From positions 15,624,001 through 15,688,000 of the forward strand of contig CM114272.1 of assembly GCA_050084515.1 (NCBI GenBank): a stretch of DNA of 64,000 bases, in the 5' to 3' direction. Below, piece by piece: positions 43,366 through 55,969 of this stretch. The notes under the pieces are model-generated. The model worked only from the letters and a program-made list of their open reading frames with translations. It searched no databases and was not told the DNA's origin. Position 1 is the stretch's first letter; each line of letters starts with the position of its first letter. Position numbers and translations under genes: made by a program. The DNA comes from Blasia pusilla. Lineage: Eukaryota > Marchantiophyta > Marchantiopsida > Blasiales.

Positions 43366-44570
43366 GAATAAATTGACCAATGTAATGTCCAAGTGTTTCT
43401 TATTTACAGTCAATTGTAGAGTTCGATCCCCAAGAGGATCATTGTTGGATGAAAAGAGAGTATAAAGTGGTTATTGTGTTGTAAAAGTAGTGTGGTTGAT
43501 TATGTAATTCAAATGTAGTATTCCAGTAAAATCTTCCGATCTTCCTTAGTACCTATGTTTTCTTCTTCAATTCTCTCGAGTGGAATTTAAAGTACGCTCG
43601 GGCAAATTATTCTCTCGACATCTCGGAACCTCACAGAGACCTCAAGAATAAAGTTGGCTTCTCCTACTTTCGGAACTTAATCCGTCTGGGCAAGTTACTC
43701 TCTGTCAAACAGATTTCCTACAACTCTATGTTGATTATTCCATTGATGAGAAAGGTTCGCCTGATTCATTCTTCACTCGACAGACCCAAAAAGAATACTC
43801 AGACATAAGCATCGCACATCAGAATGAATGAATGATTGCTTTACTACTCCATCAAGAATTGGAAGACTTCAAAGTATATACAAGCTTGAGAGGGTACAAC
43901 TCTCTTGCTCGGACCATTCCTACAGCATAAGGACTTCATGAGCGAATGATAATGATAGCTTCTGTCCTGTTTCTTAAATATTCTCGAGAGTAGGAGCGTT
44001 TCTAAGATCCGAAGCGTTCTTGATGAAGTTGGTGTCTCTTCAATATTTGTAACTACCTAGATCTATGGTGTGCGTTCCTTTTCCTATGATTCTTGTGAAT
44101 CCGCGGTACAAAACTGTTCTAACTACCAATTTGATACAAAGGGTCGCGCCCTTTCCTAGTCTAATTGTTTTAACTATGTGCCGGTTCAAATCACAATCAT
44201 GCTGAGCTTCGCTGCGCTGAATTTCCGGAGGACGAAGCTCTTCATTCTCTTCGTGCTTCGCTTAAGAGCGAAGTACTTCGTATACAGAGCTTCGTTGAGC
44301 TTCGCTAAGCTTTGCTAAGCTTCGTTTTGAGTCTTGAGACTTCGTTATAGCGGTTTCCTCTCCTCTAAGGCAAATCCTTGATCTTCCATTCTCTGCCTTG
44401 TCCCAGGAGCTTCGTGATTCACTTATTCTTCTTCATAATAATAAATAATCATAATCAAAATCATAATATACAAGAGTCTTCGTTGAATAAAAAGATATTT
44501 TCTTCAAGAGTACAAAATTGTGGGTATCACATATCCCCTCCCTCAAATGTGAGCCGCCCCGGCGAACACT
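43366..44570. other. No gene seen; GCTTCG-rich hairpin cluster
   Basis: No convincing coding frame. 44205-44340 is packed with gagcttcg / cgaagctc words and small palindromes such as gaagtacttc, unlike the rest of the interval. Confidence 0.4.
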
Positions 44571-46094
44571 TCATGATGTCTCTCCTATCTCCATAAAAGT
44601 GTCGTCTAAACTATCAAATTCAAGGGTAGGCACAAAACGGCCGTGAATCGTAGAAGGTTTGTTGATAATGTTAGGGGTATGATTGCGCATTCTTTCTCGT
44701 GACTTATTAACAACTAAGTTACTCCCTAAGACTTCATTCTGGACTAAGACATCAGATGGAGTAAATACTGGTAACTCTTCAAGAGTAAGTGAAAGAGTGG
44801 GTACAACTTCTAGAAGAGACTTGGTATGATTGTCAAATTGGCGCTTCCAATGTTTGTTGATATAGTCGATTTCCTCGTTCATCTGTTCTTCAAAATTCTT
44901 GCTTGCTTCGTCGACTAGCTCTTTGACATCTTGCGGGTCCATCTAGGCTTTGTTGAGTAGCTTCTGCTCTGCTTCCAATACTGCGATCCTCCCTGTAGCC
45001 TCCGACCACTGCGCCAGTAAGTCTTTGTTCGCTTCTTGATGTTCTTGAAGCAACTTCGAAGACTCAGCATGCTGGATGGCCAACTTCTTGAATTCGGTGT
45101 GGACACGCCGTATTCGATGCCGATACTTGTCAATGAGGTGCAAAGCTTCCTTGATCTGCGAAGCTAACTGATCCGCCCCACATTCGAGGTTAATCGCCAA
45201 ACTTTCCCATTGGCGTGCGTTCCGTGCTTCGTACTGACACTGGACCAAGTCGCTTTGAGCTTTGCGAAGCGTGGTCTTTGTGTCTTCGAGTTCCTGATCC
45301 CGTAAGTGCAGATTCGTTTATGCTACTCGACGCTGTGCTTCATGGTCTGACGAAGCTTGTGCCCTACAGTTGAGGTCGTCCAGGGCTTGCAAATAATCGT
45401 CCACGGACGCTGTATCCTCTAGGTGAAGAACATGTTGGAGCTGGTTCATGACGGGAACTGCTAATTGCAAGAACCACATCATGTCGTCTGCCATCTGCAA
45501 CATGAGACGAAGTGCAGGTTGATGATCCCTTGCCCGCGGGGTCTCGTCGGAATCCTCCTGATTGACGGGTTCTGGGGCCGAGGGTGTTTCAAAATTGACT
45601 CGGCCTCGCTTTGGCCGGGGCATTTCGTTGGTATCTTCGTCTTTCTTTAAAGCCAAAGTATGAGGATGTTGCTGAGGTGCTTTGGAGGGCGTGGTGACTT
45701 TGTGGCTACCCATGGTACCAGTTCCGCCTTTCCGCGGTAGTCTGACGGGGATAACTTGCAACCAATCTAACGCCTCCTCTGCTGTTAATTCTTGCTTGTG
45801 AATATAAAGATGGATCAAGAAAGGCGATAGGAAGGACTTCATGCTTGGATGAAGCACTTCCACCATTGATCGTACGTGCCCGTCCACAAAAGCAGCAAAG
45901 TCGACTCCTGGGGCTTCGGGTTCCAAGTGCTGATTCCAGATGATGTAGCACATCTTCAAGAGCTTGTTCGTCAGATAGTAAGAACGAGCGGGATAAAACA
46001 GAGTCATCAAATGTTTGCAAAACTGAACAAAGACAGGCGGAAAGAGTGACGTAGCCTTGTAGCCGTTTCCCGCCAGCGCGCTCGATCGTGACAC
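44571..46094 (-). pseudogene. Decayed coiled-coil protein gene, unknown
   Basis: One minus-strand frame of ~508 codons interrupted by TAA (about 45318) and TAG (44943). The N-terminal part is ordered and hydrophobic-rich (FVQFCKHLMTLFYPARSYY, LLKMCYIIWNQHLEPEAPG, FLIHLYIHKQELTAEEALD). The middle is a basic, Pro-rich linker (PRPKRGRVNFETPSAPEP). The C-terminal third is a long coiled coil (VLEAEQKLL, LIDKYRHRIRRVHTEFKK). I do not recognise it. The style resembles transposon-associated plant proteins of unknown function. 46007-46450 continues it upstream after a frame change. Confidence 0.5.
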
Positions 46095-46450
46095 AACCGC
46101 AGTGCTAAAAGATCTTCATGCTTTACTAGCAACTCCGTGTCATACTCGTACTCTAGCGCAGCCGGGAGCAGATAAGTTGCTCTCCAGTCATCCACCATCC
46201 AGTGTTGGGGCTGAGCTCGATAGCGAAGACCCTTCTTTTGAAACTTGGCGACGGCAGACGCAGAGCGAAGCTCGCCCAGGAGTTCTCCGGATGTCAAGGT
46301 CCAGTTGGCTTGAAAGAAAGTTGCCAACGATCGCTCCTCCAACGCTTCGACCAGCTCCGGTGATAGCTTGACCATCGGCATTGCAAGAGTGCTAGATGCA
46401 CCTTGGAGACCATGTGTACAAAATTTCAACTCAAGATGACATAGTTGCAC
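46007..46450 (-). pseudogene. 5' part of the coiled-coil gene, overlapping satellite
   Basis: The frame contains MVKLSPELVEALEERSLATFF and MVDDWRATYLLPAALEYEYD, which lead into 46094-44571 after a one-base shift. Its first ~22 codons lie inside the first satellite monomer, so the natural start is more likely the ATG near 46380 (MPMVKLSPEL). Function unknown. Confidence 0.45.
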
Positions 46451-48590
46451 AAGATGAAAAATAAAAAGACCTTCTTTTCATTGAAGGTTTAGTGGTTCGG
46501 GTCCAAAAAGAACTTCCTAATTTTTGAAGTTTTGTTCATAACTATATTTTCGATGAAACTTTGCAAGAGTGTAAGATGCACCTTGGGGACCATGTGTGCG
46601 AAATTTAAGCTGAAGATGGGAAAGTTGGATAAGATGAAAAATGAAAAGTCATTCTTTTTATTGAAATGTTTAATGGTTTAGGTCCAAAAAGGACTTACCA
46701 ATTTTCGAGGTTTTGGTCACAACTCCACTTTGCTTGAAACTATGCAATAGTGCTAGATACTCCTTGGAGATCATGTGTGCCAAAAATTCCAGCTCAAGAT
46801 TGGAAAGTTGGAGAAGATGAAAAATGAAAAGTCCTTATCATTGAAGGTTTAATGGTTGAGGTCCAAAAAGGACTTACCAATTTTTGAGGTTTCAGTCACA
46901 ACTCCATTTTGGTTGAAACTTTGCAAGAGTGCTAGATGCACCTTGGGGACTATGTGTGCCAAAGTTCAACTCAAGATGACATAGTTGCACAAGATGAAAA
47001 ATAAAAGACCTTTTCATTGAAGGTTTAATGGTTTGGGTCTAAAAAGGACTTATCAATTTTTTGAATTTTGGGTCACAACTCGATTGTGGTTAAACTTTCC
47101 AAAAGTTATAGATGCATGTTGGGGACTATGGGTGAAAAACTTCAGCTAAAGATGGAAAATTTGGACAAGATAAAAAATGAGAAGACCTTCTTCTTATTGA
47201 AGGTTTAATGGTTCGGGTCCAAAAAGGACTTAATAATTTTTGAGCTTTGGGTCACAACTCAATTTTGAGTGATACTTTCCAGGAGTTCTAGATGCACCCA
47301 GGGGAGCATGGGTGCCGAATTTCACCTCAAGATGGGAAATTCGGACAAGATGAAAAATAAAAATTCCTTCTTTTCATTGAAGGTTTAATGGTTCGGGTCT
47401 AAAAAAGACTTGGTAATTTTTTAGCTTTTGGTCACAACTCCATTTTTCTTGGAACTTTGCAAGAGTGATAGATGTACCTTGGGAACCATTTGTGCCAAAT
47501 TTCAACTCAAGATGACATAGTTTCATAAGATGAAAAATAAAAATTCGTTCTTTTCATTAAAGGTTTAATGGTTCGGGTGCGAAAAGGACTTACCAACTTG
47601 TGAGGTTTTGGACACAACTCCATTTTGCATGAAACTTTTCAAGAGAGCTAGATACACCTTGGGGACCATGTGTGCCAAATTTCAACTCAAGATGACATAG
47701 TTTCATAAGATGAAAAATAAAAATTCGTTCTTTTCATTGAAGGTTTAATGGTTCGGGTGCGAAAAGGACTTACCAACTTGTGAGGTTTTGGACACAACTC
47801 CATTTTGCGTGAAACTTTTCAAGAGAGCTATATGCACCTTGGGGACCATGTGTGCCAAATTTCAACTCAAGATGACCTAGTTGCACAAGATGAAAAATGA
47901 AAAAAAACCTTCTTTTAGTTGAAGGTTTAATGGTTCGGGTCCAAAAAGGAGTGACCAATTTTTGAGCTTGTGGTCACAATTCCATTTTGGTTGAAACTTT
48001 GCAAGAGTGCTAGATGCATCTTGGGGACCGTGTATATCAAAGTTCAATTAAAGATGACATAGTTGCATGAGATGAAAAATGAAAAGACCTTCTTTTCATT
48101 GAAGGTTTAATGGTTTGGGTCCAAAAAGGACTTACCAACTTTTGAGTTTGTGGTCACAACTCCATTTTGGTTGAAAATTTTAAGGAGTGCTAGATGCACC
48201 TTGGGGAAGAGGTGTGCCAAATTTGAACTCAAGATGGGGAATTTGGACAAGATGAAAAATGAAAAGTATTTCTTTTCATTGAAGGTTTAATAGTTCGAGT
48301 CCAAAAAGGACTTACCAATTTTTGAGATTTAGGTCATAACTCCATTTTGGGTGAAACTTTTCAAGAGTGGTTGATGTACCTTGGGGACCATATGTCCCAA
48401 AGTTCAACTCAAGATAAGATAGTTGCACAAGATGAAAAATGAAAAGACCTTCTTTTGATTGAAGGTTTAATAGTTCGGGTCCAAAAAAGACTTACTAATT
48501 TTTGATCTTGTGGTCATAAGTCCATATTGGTGGAAACATCGGAAGAGTGCTATATGCACCTTGGGGACCATCTGCGCCACCCTACTTCAT
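46383..48590. repeat. ~180-bp satellite, about 12 tandem monomers
   Basis: The word gcaagagtgctagatgcacc and its variants recur at 46383, 46563, 46744, 46923, 47099, 47279, 47459, 47639, 47819, 48001, 48181, 48361 and 48541, a mean period of 180 bp. Each unit also holds ggtttaatggttcgggtcc and a poly-purine gatgaaaaatgaaaag tract. 47639 and 47819 are nearly identical; the others differ by roughly 10-20 percent by eye. The length is that of nucleosome-sized plant satellites. Confidence 0.9.
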
Positions 48591-48886
48591 ATTGAATATT
48601 GAGTTACAGTCAAGCTCATGAGACACATGAATTGCTACATTTGGTACTCATACGAAGTAGGGAAGCTTGATCTTGGTTAGTTAGTAAAACGCGATCATCT
48701 TAACTAGGGTTAGTCTAACTCGAGACTATAGTTAAGGTTAGGGATAGGGTTGCTTCTACATACCCTATATGATTGAGAAGGGATCAATCTCCATTCATTC
48801 TCTCATTGCAAATTTCGTTCTCCATAGTGGTGTGTGAGTGTGAGAGCCGTTTCCCACCAATTATGCTTCTTTAGCAGTTTTCCACA

Positions 48887-48899
48887 TGGTATAGGAGAA
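48887..48899 (+). other. Copia primer-binding site and LTR end
   Basis: TGGTATAGGAGAA directly after ...TTTTCCACA resembles the initiator-tRNA-Met primer-binding site (TGGTATCAGAGC) that follows the 5' LTR of plant Copia elements. The left end of the LTR is not visible; the satellite ends about 300 bp upstream. Confidence 0.55.
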
Positions 48900-49363
48900 C
48901 ATCACTTGAAATTCTTGGTGTTTGAGGAGAGAAGAGAGGAAAGAGAATGTAAAATTTCAGTTTGGGAGAAGGAAATTTTGTTCAGAGCTAAGTGGGTACA
49001 AATTTCAAATTGAGTTTTGACGGTGATAAAACTTTGCAGGCGTTTTTTAGGGCTTTCCCGATCAATTTATCCATCTAAAAAGGCATCAGAAGATGTTTCC
49101 AAACAACTTGTAGAGCTCTTTGAGAGCTTTCCAACGCACCCAAAATCGCTTGATTCTGACATTATGAGCTCATGCAGTAGCAATTTCAGTGTAGGAAAGT
49201 GGAATTAGTGAAGAAAAGTTGTGCACTTTGCTCTCTATAGGCCAATTTCGACTAGTTCTTTCATACTGTTGATCCATTTTGGAAAATTTCAGGTCAATTT
49301 CTATGTTGGAGTGGTCTATGCTTCAATTGGAGCAGTAGAGAGCATGAAATTACGTTTTTGTGA

Positions 49364-50485
49364 GTGAAATCGTTAGTCATAGAATATTCCTCAATAGCAA
49401 TCACAGGCGAGAAGCTAGATAAGCAGAATTATAATGTCTGGAAGTTTTGCATGAAACAATTTCTCATGGGTCAAGAACTATGGGAGTTTGTCATAGGTGA
49501 TGAGGTTAAGCCAGAAGGTGACTCAACAGACTTGAATGTTAAATCGAGATCAGGAGCAAAGGATCCCTAGATCTTGCAATTATTGTAGGATAAAGGATCA
49601 CTATGCAAAGTTTTGCTTCAAGAAGAAGGCATATATGAGAACAGGAGCCTTACAACAACAAAACTATGTGGAGCAACAACACCAAGAGCAGTACCAAGAA
49701 CACCAACATTCACAAACAGAGCATCTCTTAGTCATGACTCATCATATGGGAGTAATGGTCAAGAAAGACTCGACAGTAGATTAGTACATTGACTCTGGTG
49801 CATCAAATCATGTGACCTCACAAGCTAAATGGTTCAGTAGTTTGGAGCATGTGAAAGATCTTGCAATTGTGTTCACATGAGATGACACTAAACATCATAT
49901 CATGCATATCGGTAAAATTCTAATAACATCATATGATCTTTGTGCTCTTGGAAATGTTCTCTATGTTCCTACCATTGCAAGAAACGTGATCTTTGTAGGA
50001 CAAATAGTAGAACATGATTATCAAGTAAAGTTTAACGTAGATGGTTGTTTCATTGAAATAATGGATGACCACATTAGGATAGCCAAAGGAACTAGATCTG
50101 GCAGAATGTTCAAATTAGATGTTTCTATGCCAGAGATTCAAACAACAATGTATGGTCAAACGGGCCAATAAGTCATAAATCTAAATGTGGCATAAAAAAT
50201 TGGACATACATATCTTCAAAGATTACAGAGTCTTTCATCATCTAATATAGTAATAGGACTCCCTAAGTTAGTGAGTCCTACTACGTTAGAGGTATGTCCT
50301 GCTTGCCAATTTGGAAAACAAGCTAGATTTCCATTTCCAAAGCAAGGTAGAAGAGCATCCAAGATATTGGAGTTGATCCATAGTGATGTGTGGACAACAT
50401 CACAACATAGCCTTAGTGGTTTCCAATACTTTGTTTCATTTATAGATGACTTCTCTAGGTATATATGGGTATACTTTCTTACAAC
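49364..50485 (+). pseudogene. Copia gag-protease-integrase, truncated
   Basis: Copia order in broken frames. Gag carries EKLDKQNYNVWKFCMKQFLM. A zinc knuckle, CNYCRIKDHYAKFC, lies near 49574. The protease is YIDSGASNHVT near 49785, and the integrase zinc region is CPACQFGKQARFPF near 50300. The first part of the integrase core is LIHSDVWTTSQHSLSGFQYF and FIDDFSRYIWVYFL. Several stops separate the blocks. The element ends abruptly near 50490, at a short palindrome, before the rest of integrase and the reverse transcriptase. Confidence 0.82.
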
Positions 50486-50494
50486 CAAGTTAGA

Positions 50495-50517
50495 ATGTCC
50501 GTCCTCAGGACGGACAT
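50495..50517. repeat. Short palindrome at the Copia break
   Basis: Arms 50495-50504 and 50508-50517 (ATGTCCGTCC and its complement) around TCA, exactly where the integrase homology stops. Confidence 0.8.
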
Positions 50518-50519
50518 AA

Positions 50520-53040
50520 GTGCGCATGAAACCTTGGGTGGTTCCTTGTGTGAAAACCCTCGATACCTAGCTCCACTCCTTGTAAATCCTATGCCACTCC
50601 TACCACTACTACGTTCCCAACATTATATAGATGCGCAATGGTGAAAGCTGCAAACTCAGCTTGCTCACTTATGAGCCACTAACTTTGCACTAGAAAATTC
50701 CCAAACTATGGACATGCCCCCACCTATGTCACTTGAGACCAATACTTGGAAAATAACAACACACTAAGTAACCCTCGACTAGTGTGGTATGTATCCAACA
50801 CACAAAAGTTCCCTACAATAGTCTCAGTAATGCCGTGCACTCATCAAGGTATCAAAAATAATGTGTGTTACTAAAAAAATCGTGCCTCAAACATCTCCAC
50901 AAGCATCAAAGTAAGTGAGTAAATTCCCCTATGTGTCACAACTAGGCATCACCTACTTGTAAGTGTGTTGGTAACATAATATGCATAAGAACTCTCCAAT
51001 TCATCACCCTCTCGAGGAATAGAATTGGGATGGGTGACTTGGAAGTTATATTGATCTGGCTTAGCACTAGCTTGCCAAGTCCTCACGCCCGCCAACAAGT
51101 TGGCTTGCTAGCATCTAGCGACTCTCATGCCCACTTGTACACCTTTTTCGTCTTCCAAGTGTGCTTGAGTTCCAAATCTCCTTTTGCAGCTCCTTTGTCA
51201 CCCTTGGCACATCATGCCTTGCCACGTTGCATTGAGACGACCCTTGTTTATGAATGGGAACTTTAGTTCCAATTCCCTCTTCGCCGCTCTACTCCAAGAC
51301 TACCTCCAACTCTCATGAATCGGAACTTAAATTACCATGCCTCCCCTCAACTCCACTAGCTCTTTGGATGGTAGCTCTAGCTACGCTCCAGTAAAGACTC
51401 CAAAATAGTGGCACTAGTTCCTAGCCTACTCTTCAATCCTAGCCTACTGATCAATACTAGCCTAATCTTCAAGAGAGAATCCATGCTTAATACATGCAAG
51501 CTCCAATGTATTATGGATCCCAACATGGGTATGATCCAAGGAAGATGAGCCTCATCCAAATATATCCCCCCTCAGCACCTCCATGGATGAACGGTACAAA
51601 AATATAACCTTCTCCTAGCACGTTGGTAATGACTTGGAGTAAACAAGGTATTAACTCCATAACCACTACACATGTGGTCCTCTCATAAGACCAACTACCA
51701 CTCAACTACCAACTAACCCTCGACCCTATAGGCCCAAGTGGCTCCACACAAAGGATGGGAGGGTCAAACCCTCCAAGGTTGCCACTCCTCATAAAGGGAG
51801 GGTAATCCACACTCGTAGGCCACCTCCTAAGACCAGGTCACACATGAAATCTCAAAATAGGGAAGTACAAGACCCCTCATAGGCCTTGAAACTATCTCGC
51901 CCTACATCTCATCTACCATGAAAATGGCCCCCTATGTATTCCCATATAACCCAACTCTTCCCACCTTCTTGGTCCGCCATTGCGACCCTTCTCAACTCAC
52001 GCTCCCGACTCCTTCCTTTGCACTTGGCTCTTCCAGCTTACTTTTGTCCTCGTGGCTAGTTGAGCTGCTATCGCCTCTGTTGCTATGTGTGTCCGTTTGC
52101 AACCCTGCCAACCCCTACTCGACCCCGCTGGCACGTCTGAACTTATATTAACTAGACTGAATCTTTAGTCCTCTCCTATACACAAACCATATCTGGCTAT
52201 TACTCCAACTACGTGCAAGACTTGATGCTTTTTCTTTTTTACCTTTACTCGGCCTATCTCTCTTCTTGGCGCAACCCCTCTGGAGACCAGATTGCCACCC
52301 TCATAACCCAATTGCTATGCTGCCACCATATGCCAACCTCGTGTCATTATACCATAGGCTCTTCACAAGGACATCGTACCTACATATGCATATACCTATC
52401 CACTTGGGAGTCTGCAACTTCTTCTCTTACCCACCCGTTCCTGACTATCCTTCATGATAGCCTATCTAGATATTGTGCCACAATATTGCCACCACATAGA
52501 TCACGCTTTCCTATCTTTCACTCCATACACGCAACTCTGTATGGAGCCTTGGGCTTTCCATGTGCCCTTGTCTCGATTGTATCTTGATAGCGTGCCGTAG
52601 TATCAAGCTTGCCTTAACTCCCAACTCTCGCTATCCCACCTTTGAGTTCTATGGTGCAAATAGACATCGCTGCCAACATACATCGGCTGTCATGGATACA
52701 AGCCTAAGATCCATCTGACAATGAATCCTAGCATATCTACATAGAAATGATTGGACAACCCCAATAAGAAAGTTTGAATATGGAATGAAATTTGATGAAA
52801 CCTACAATCAACTATGCTTTATCCAAATATCCATATCAATGATACATAGTGTGGTAACAATAGGAGAAAGTATGCAAATAAACTATGAATGTATATGATC
52901 TTTGATCAATTCTAGCCCACTCTTCAAGAGAGAATCCAAGCTCAATACATGCAAGCTACATTGTATCAGGGATCCCAACATGGATATGATCGAGGAGCCG
53001 TAAGAGGAGAGGAAGAGAGGAGAGAGGAAACTACCTTTAA
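50520..53040. other. No gene seen; one dispersed direct repeat
   Basis: CT-rich DNA without a convincing frame. About 100 bp at 51455-51550 (tcttcaagagagaatcca...ggatcccaacatgg) recurs at 52905-52995. Confidence 0.45.
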
Positions 53041-53057
53041 CCCAAGAGATACTTTTT

Positions 53058-53135
53058 TTTGAAGAGAGTTTCCTGTGATTTGAAGAGAGTTTCCGGTGAT
53101 TTGAAGAGAGTTTCCGTTGGGTTGAAGAGAGGAAA
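53058..53135. repeat. 21-bp minisatellite
   Basis: Three to four units of tttgaagagagtttccggtga. A single palindrome of the main family follows near 53215 (CAACCCATCTGAA / TCTAACGGGTTG). Confidence 0.8.
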
Positions 53136-53569
53136 CTTTTTTGTGAATTTTTTTTCACTTTTGTTCTCAATGCTTAGGCACTCCCACAGATTTTTTTTCC
53201 TCTTCCACATTTTGGCAACCCATCTGAATCTAACGGGTTGCAACTTGCACAAACTTTAAAAAACTGAAAAATCAGTGGAACCATAAATGTGGAACAAATC
53301 ACTTTTTCCATCCAAGGTCTGGAAAAAATCTATCATTCAAGCTCAAAGTGAAGGTTCTGGCAAATGAAAGTACAATCCAAGACCTCATTTTGCATCCTCA
53401 AAGTGGTTTGTTTAAAATACTTTGCACTTCTTTGAGGGACTGAATTGGTTGGTGGATTCCTACTCCTACCTTTGACTCTCTTAAAACTACAAGCAACAAA
53501 TAGTACATGTGCTCACAAGGGAAATACCTTTTCCCACTTGTCTCTCTTTGGACAAAGTCATCATAGGAA

Positions 53570-53625
53570 CATGTGGGAAAGCAACAGATGTGTCACTTGT
53601 GACACATCTGTTGCTTTCCCACATG
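53570..53625. repeat. Perfect 27-bp inverted repeat
   Basis: Arms 53570-53596 and 53599-53625 with spacer TT and no mismatch. The flanking sequence on the two sides is unrelated. Confidence 0.9.
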
Positions 53626-53899
53626 AATACACCCCTGTGACACTTGAATTTACAGTGTCGTTCCTGACCCAATACATCCTTCCTATTCCATTGCCACTCT
53701 GGACATCTTTTATGGCGATGCTTTCCATGTTTGCCTCTCGAGCTGATGCGATTCGCTTTGCTCTCTCCACCGTTGGCCTATACATTCTGTTTCTCTTCAT
53801 CCCATTTCTAGACTCAAACAAAAATAGTGGATTGAGATTATCCACCTTCTCCGGGTACATGTTGACATCAATCTTGGGTTGAATACAAAATGCGAAGGT

Positions 53900-54790
53900 C
53901 TATGTAATACGAACACGCTCCAAAATTCCTCCGTCTACGAGTCTGAAACGGACACTTGTAAGATTGTCCACTTTGTCCTGAGTGCAATTCGTACCTACGG
54001 CAATGGGCCAAATCGTGGGGATATTCCTTGGAGCTCCAATGGCCGGATAAGACTTTCGGAAAGCGCAAGATTCATTTGGGCATAAGAAGTACTTCAATTG
54101 ATCCCCGGTCCTCGTGAAACGATCAAAGGTTTTCAGTCCCCAAAATCTAGGCAGTGGTCGTCCAGTCCTTGTACAGTTCTTATTTAGGAAAGTTCGGCAT
54201 GCTCTCCTAATGCCCTCAGATCCTGCCCTGCAAGTGGGTCCACGTCCAGGGTTGATCCAAGATATATGCCACCTTTTGAGATTGCAGTCCACCTCAATGA
54301 CTGGAATCCCATACTGTTGAACCACCCCAGCGACTGGATGTTGTGAACTTCGAGCAACGGAGGGCTTTTGAAATAAAGCATTCATTGATTTTGGAGAAGT
54401 TACTGCATCACGGATTTGGGAGCAATCCAGGGTCTTCGAATACTTGGGCGGCATAATTTCTTCATCCAAATCAATCACTTGGTTCGTTCCTTGATGCTGC
54501 CTCTTCACTTTCTTGAAGTCAAGATACTTATTTGGTCTCCATGAGTCTCGCTCGGACTGCTCTACCACCATCTATATGGGACGTCTTGAAACACGCCCAC
54601 GAATGTCCCCACCAATGGGGACATCTTGCTCAAGGGGAGTTCCTGCTACGCACCGATTGAAGGCTTCCACATAGAGTTTTTCATCACCAGATCTCACAAC
54701 CGCCCTGACATAGAGCTCATAAATCAAAGGCCCCCTTCCTTTTGTTATGCCTTTTGTGAGGAAGATATGGGATGCTGCAGATTGTAGCAT
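53900..54790 (-). pseudogene. Minus-strand coding stretch, unknown
   Basis: One frame (54790-54572 and 54571-53900) with a single TAG between the two parts. Visible features are an acidic start (ITKGRGPLIYELYVRAVV), a basic stretch (KKVKRQHQG) and a Cys-containing block (LKYFLCPNESCAFRKSY), which could be part of a zinc finger. I cannot assign it. It lies downstream, on the same strand, of the MULE-like transposase, with the palindrome cluster between them, so it may be a further exon of that gene or a second one. Confidence 0.4.
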
Positions 54791-54984
54791 CGCTCTTTCC
54801 TGGTCTTGTTGGCATGCCTCAACAAGTGAAATTCTTTGGCATGCTTGTGATGACCTCTAGGAGGAATGGACACTTTATGCTCCACTTGTGTTGGGGCAGA
54901 GGGCATTTTCATGAATGTTCAATCCCTGCAACAACGGTAATGTGAGAAGGGAATAAAAATAGCACTATGAGCAAAGAAAAAAAG

Positions 54985-55830
54985 CTACCTGTCGGAACCA
55001 GACGGGTTGCAAGTTGGAGGCATCCCATGAATGACTCTACGACCCATTGATTTCCGACGTGTTGCAACATCCAGGAACCACCTATTGCAATCCATCGTAT
55101 TCACACGAGTAGCAAGTAACTTTGGCCACTCTGGGCTAGAAGATCCAAGTGCAAGTCATCGGAATCCGATGGGTCGCACATGGATTTTCCAGCCTCGAAC
55201 TTGAAACGGGTTGCAAGTCGGAGACATCCTTGGAATCTCCCAATAACCTTTTACTGCAACCTAGGACCCAAGACCTTGCTACTGCAACCCGTCAAAATCG
55301 GACAGGTTGTGAGAAGCAGGCCGGTCTGGTCTCAAAAATCCTTGTGCAACCTGTTGGATTCCGTTGGCTTGCAAGAAGTGTCCACACATGAAGCTTTGCA
55401 ACTATTGGAATTCGACGGGTTCTAGTTAACTTGAACGGATGCAACGTGTTTAGATGCGATTTGGAGACATCCGCAACCTCTCTGAATGCAAGGAGTCAGA
55501 TCCAGACGCAACTAGTCGGAATTTGACGGGTTGCAGATCGAGTTACTCGCAGCCTGGCGGCTTGCAATCCATTCGAGTCAAACTATTTGCAGGCCTTATA
55601 TACATGCAACTTGCAACCCATCGAGATTCAACACGTTGCACACTCATGCAACTTGCAACCCATCGAGATTCAACACGTTGCACACTCATGCAACTAGTCG
55701 GGTTCCGACGGGTTGCACAAACATTCCTCGTGCATGATGTCGCGCTCTGACGGATAACATAAACATTCTTGATGCAACCCATAGGTTTCCGACTGGTTGC
55801 ACACTCAGGCAACCTATTGCATCTGACGGG
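54985..55830. repeat. Palindrome cluster outside the ParB family
   Basis: A dozen or more degenerate copies of the same palindrome (54988, 55040, 55154, 55274, 55346, 55515, 55615, 55667, 55694, 55773, 55811 among them). It includes a 52-bp tandem duplication at 55605-55690 (catgcaacttgcaacccatcg). So the palindromes are not limited to the ParB-methyltransferase genes. If the minus-strand frames on both sides are one gene, this is its intron. Confidence 0.72.
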
Positions 55831-55969
55831 TTGCTTGGTTTCTTCGGTTTGAAATCCCTATAGTGCCCACGCTTCTCAACTTGAGCTGCAAATTTTCAAA
55901 CAATTCTCAGCATGAGCTTGAAAGGGCGAAATACTGAACTCACCTACCGCATGAAGTTTCCCCATTGCC

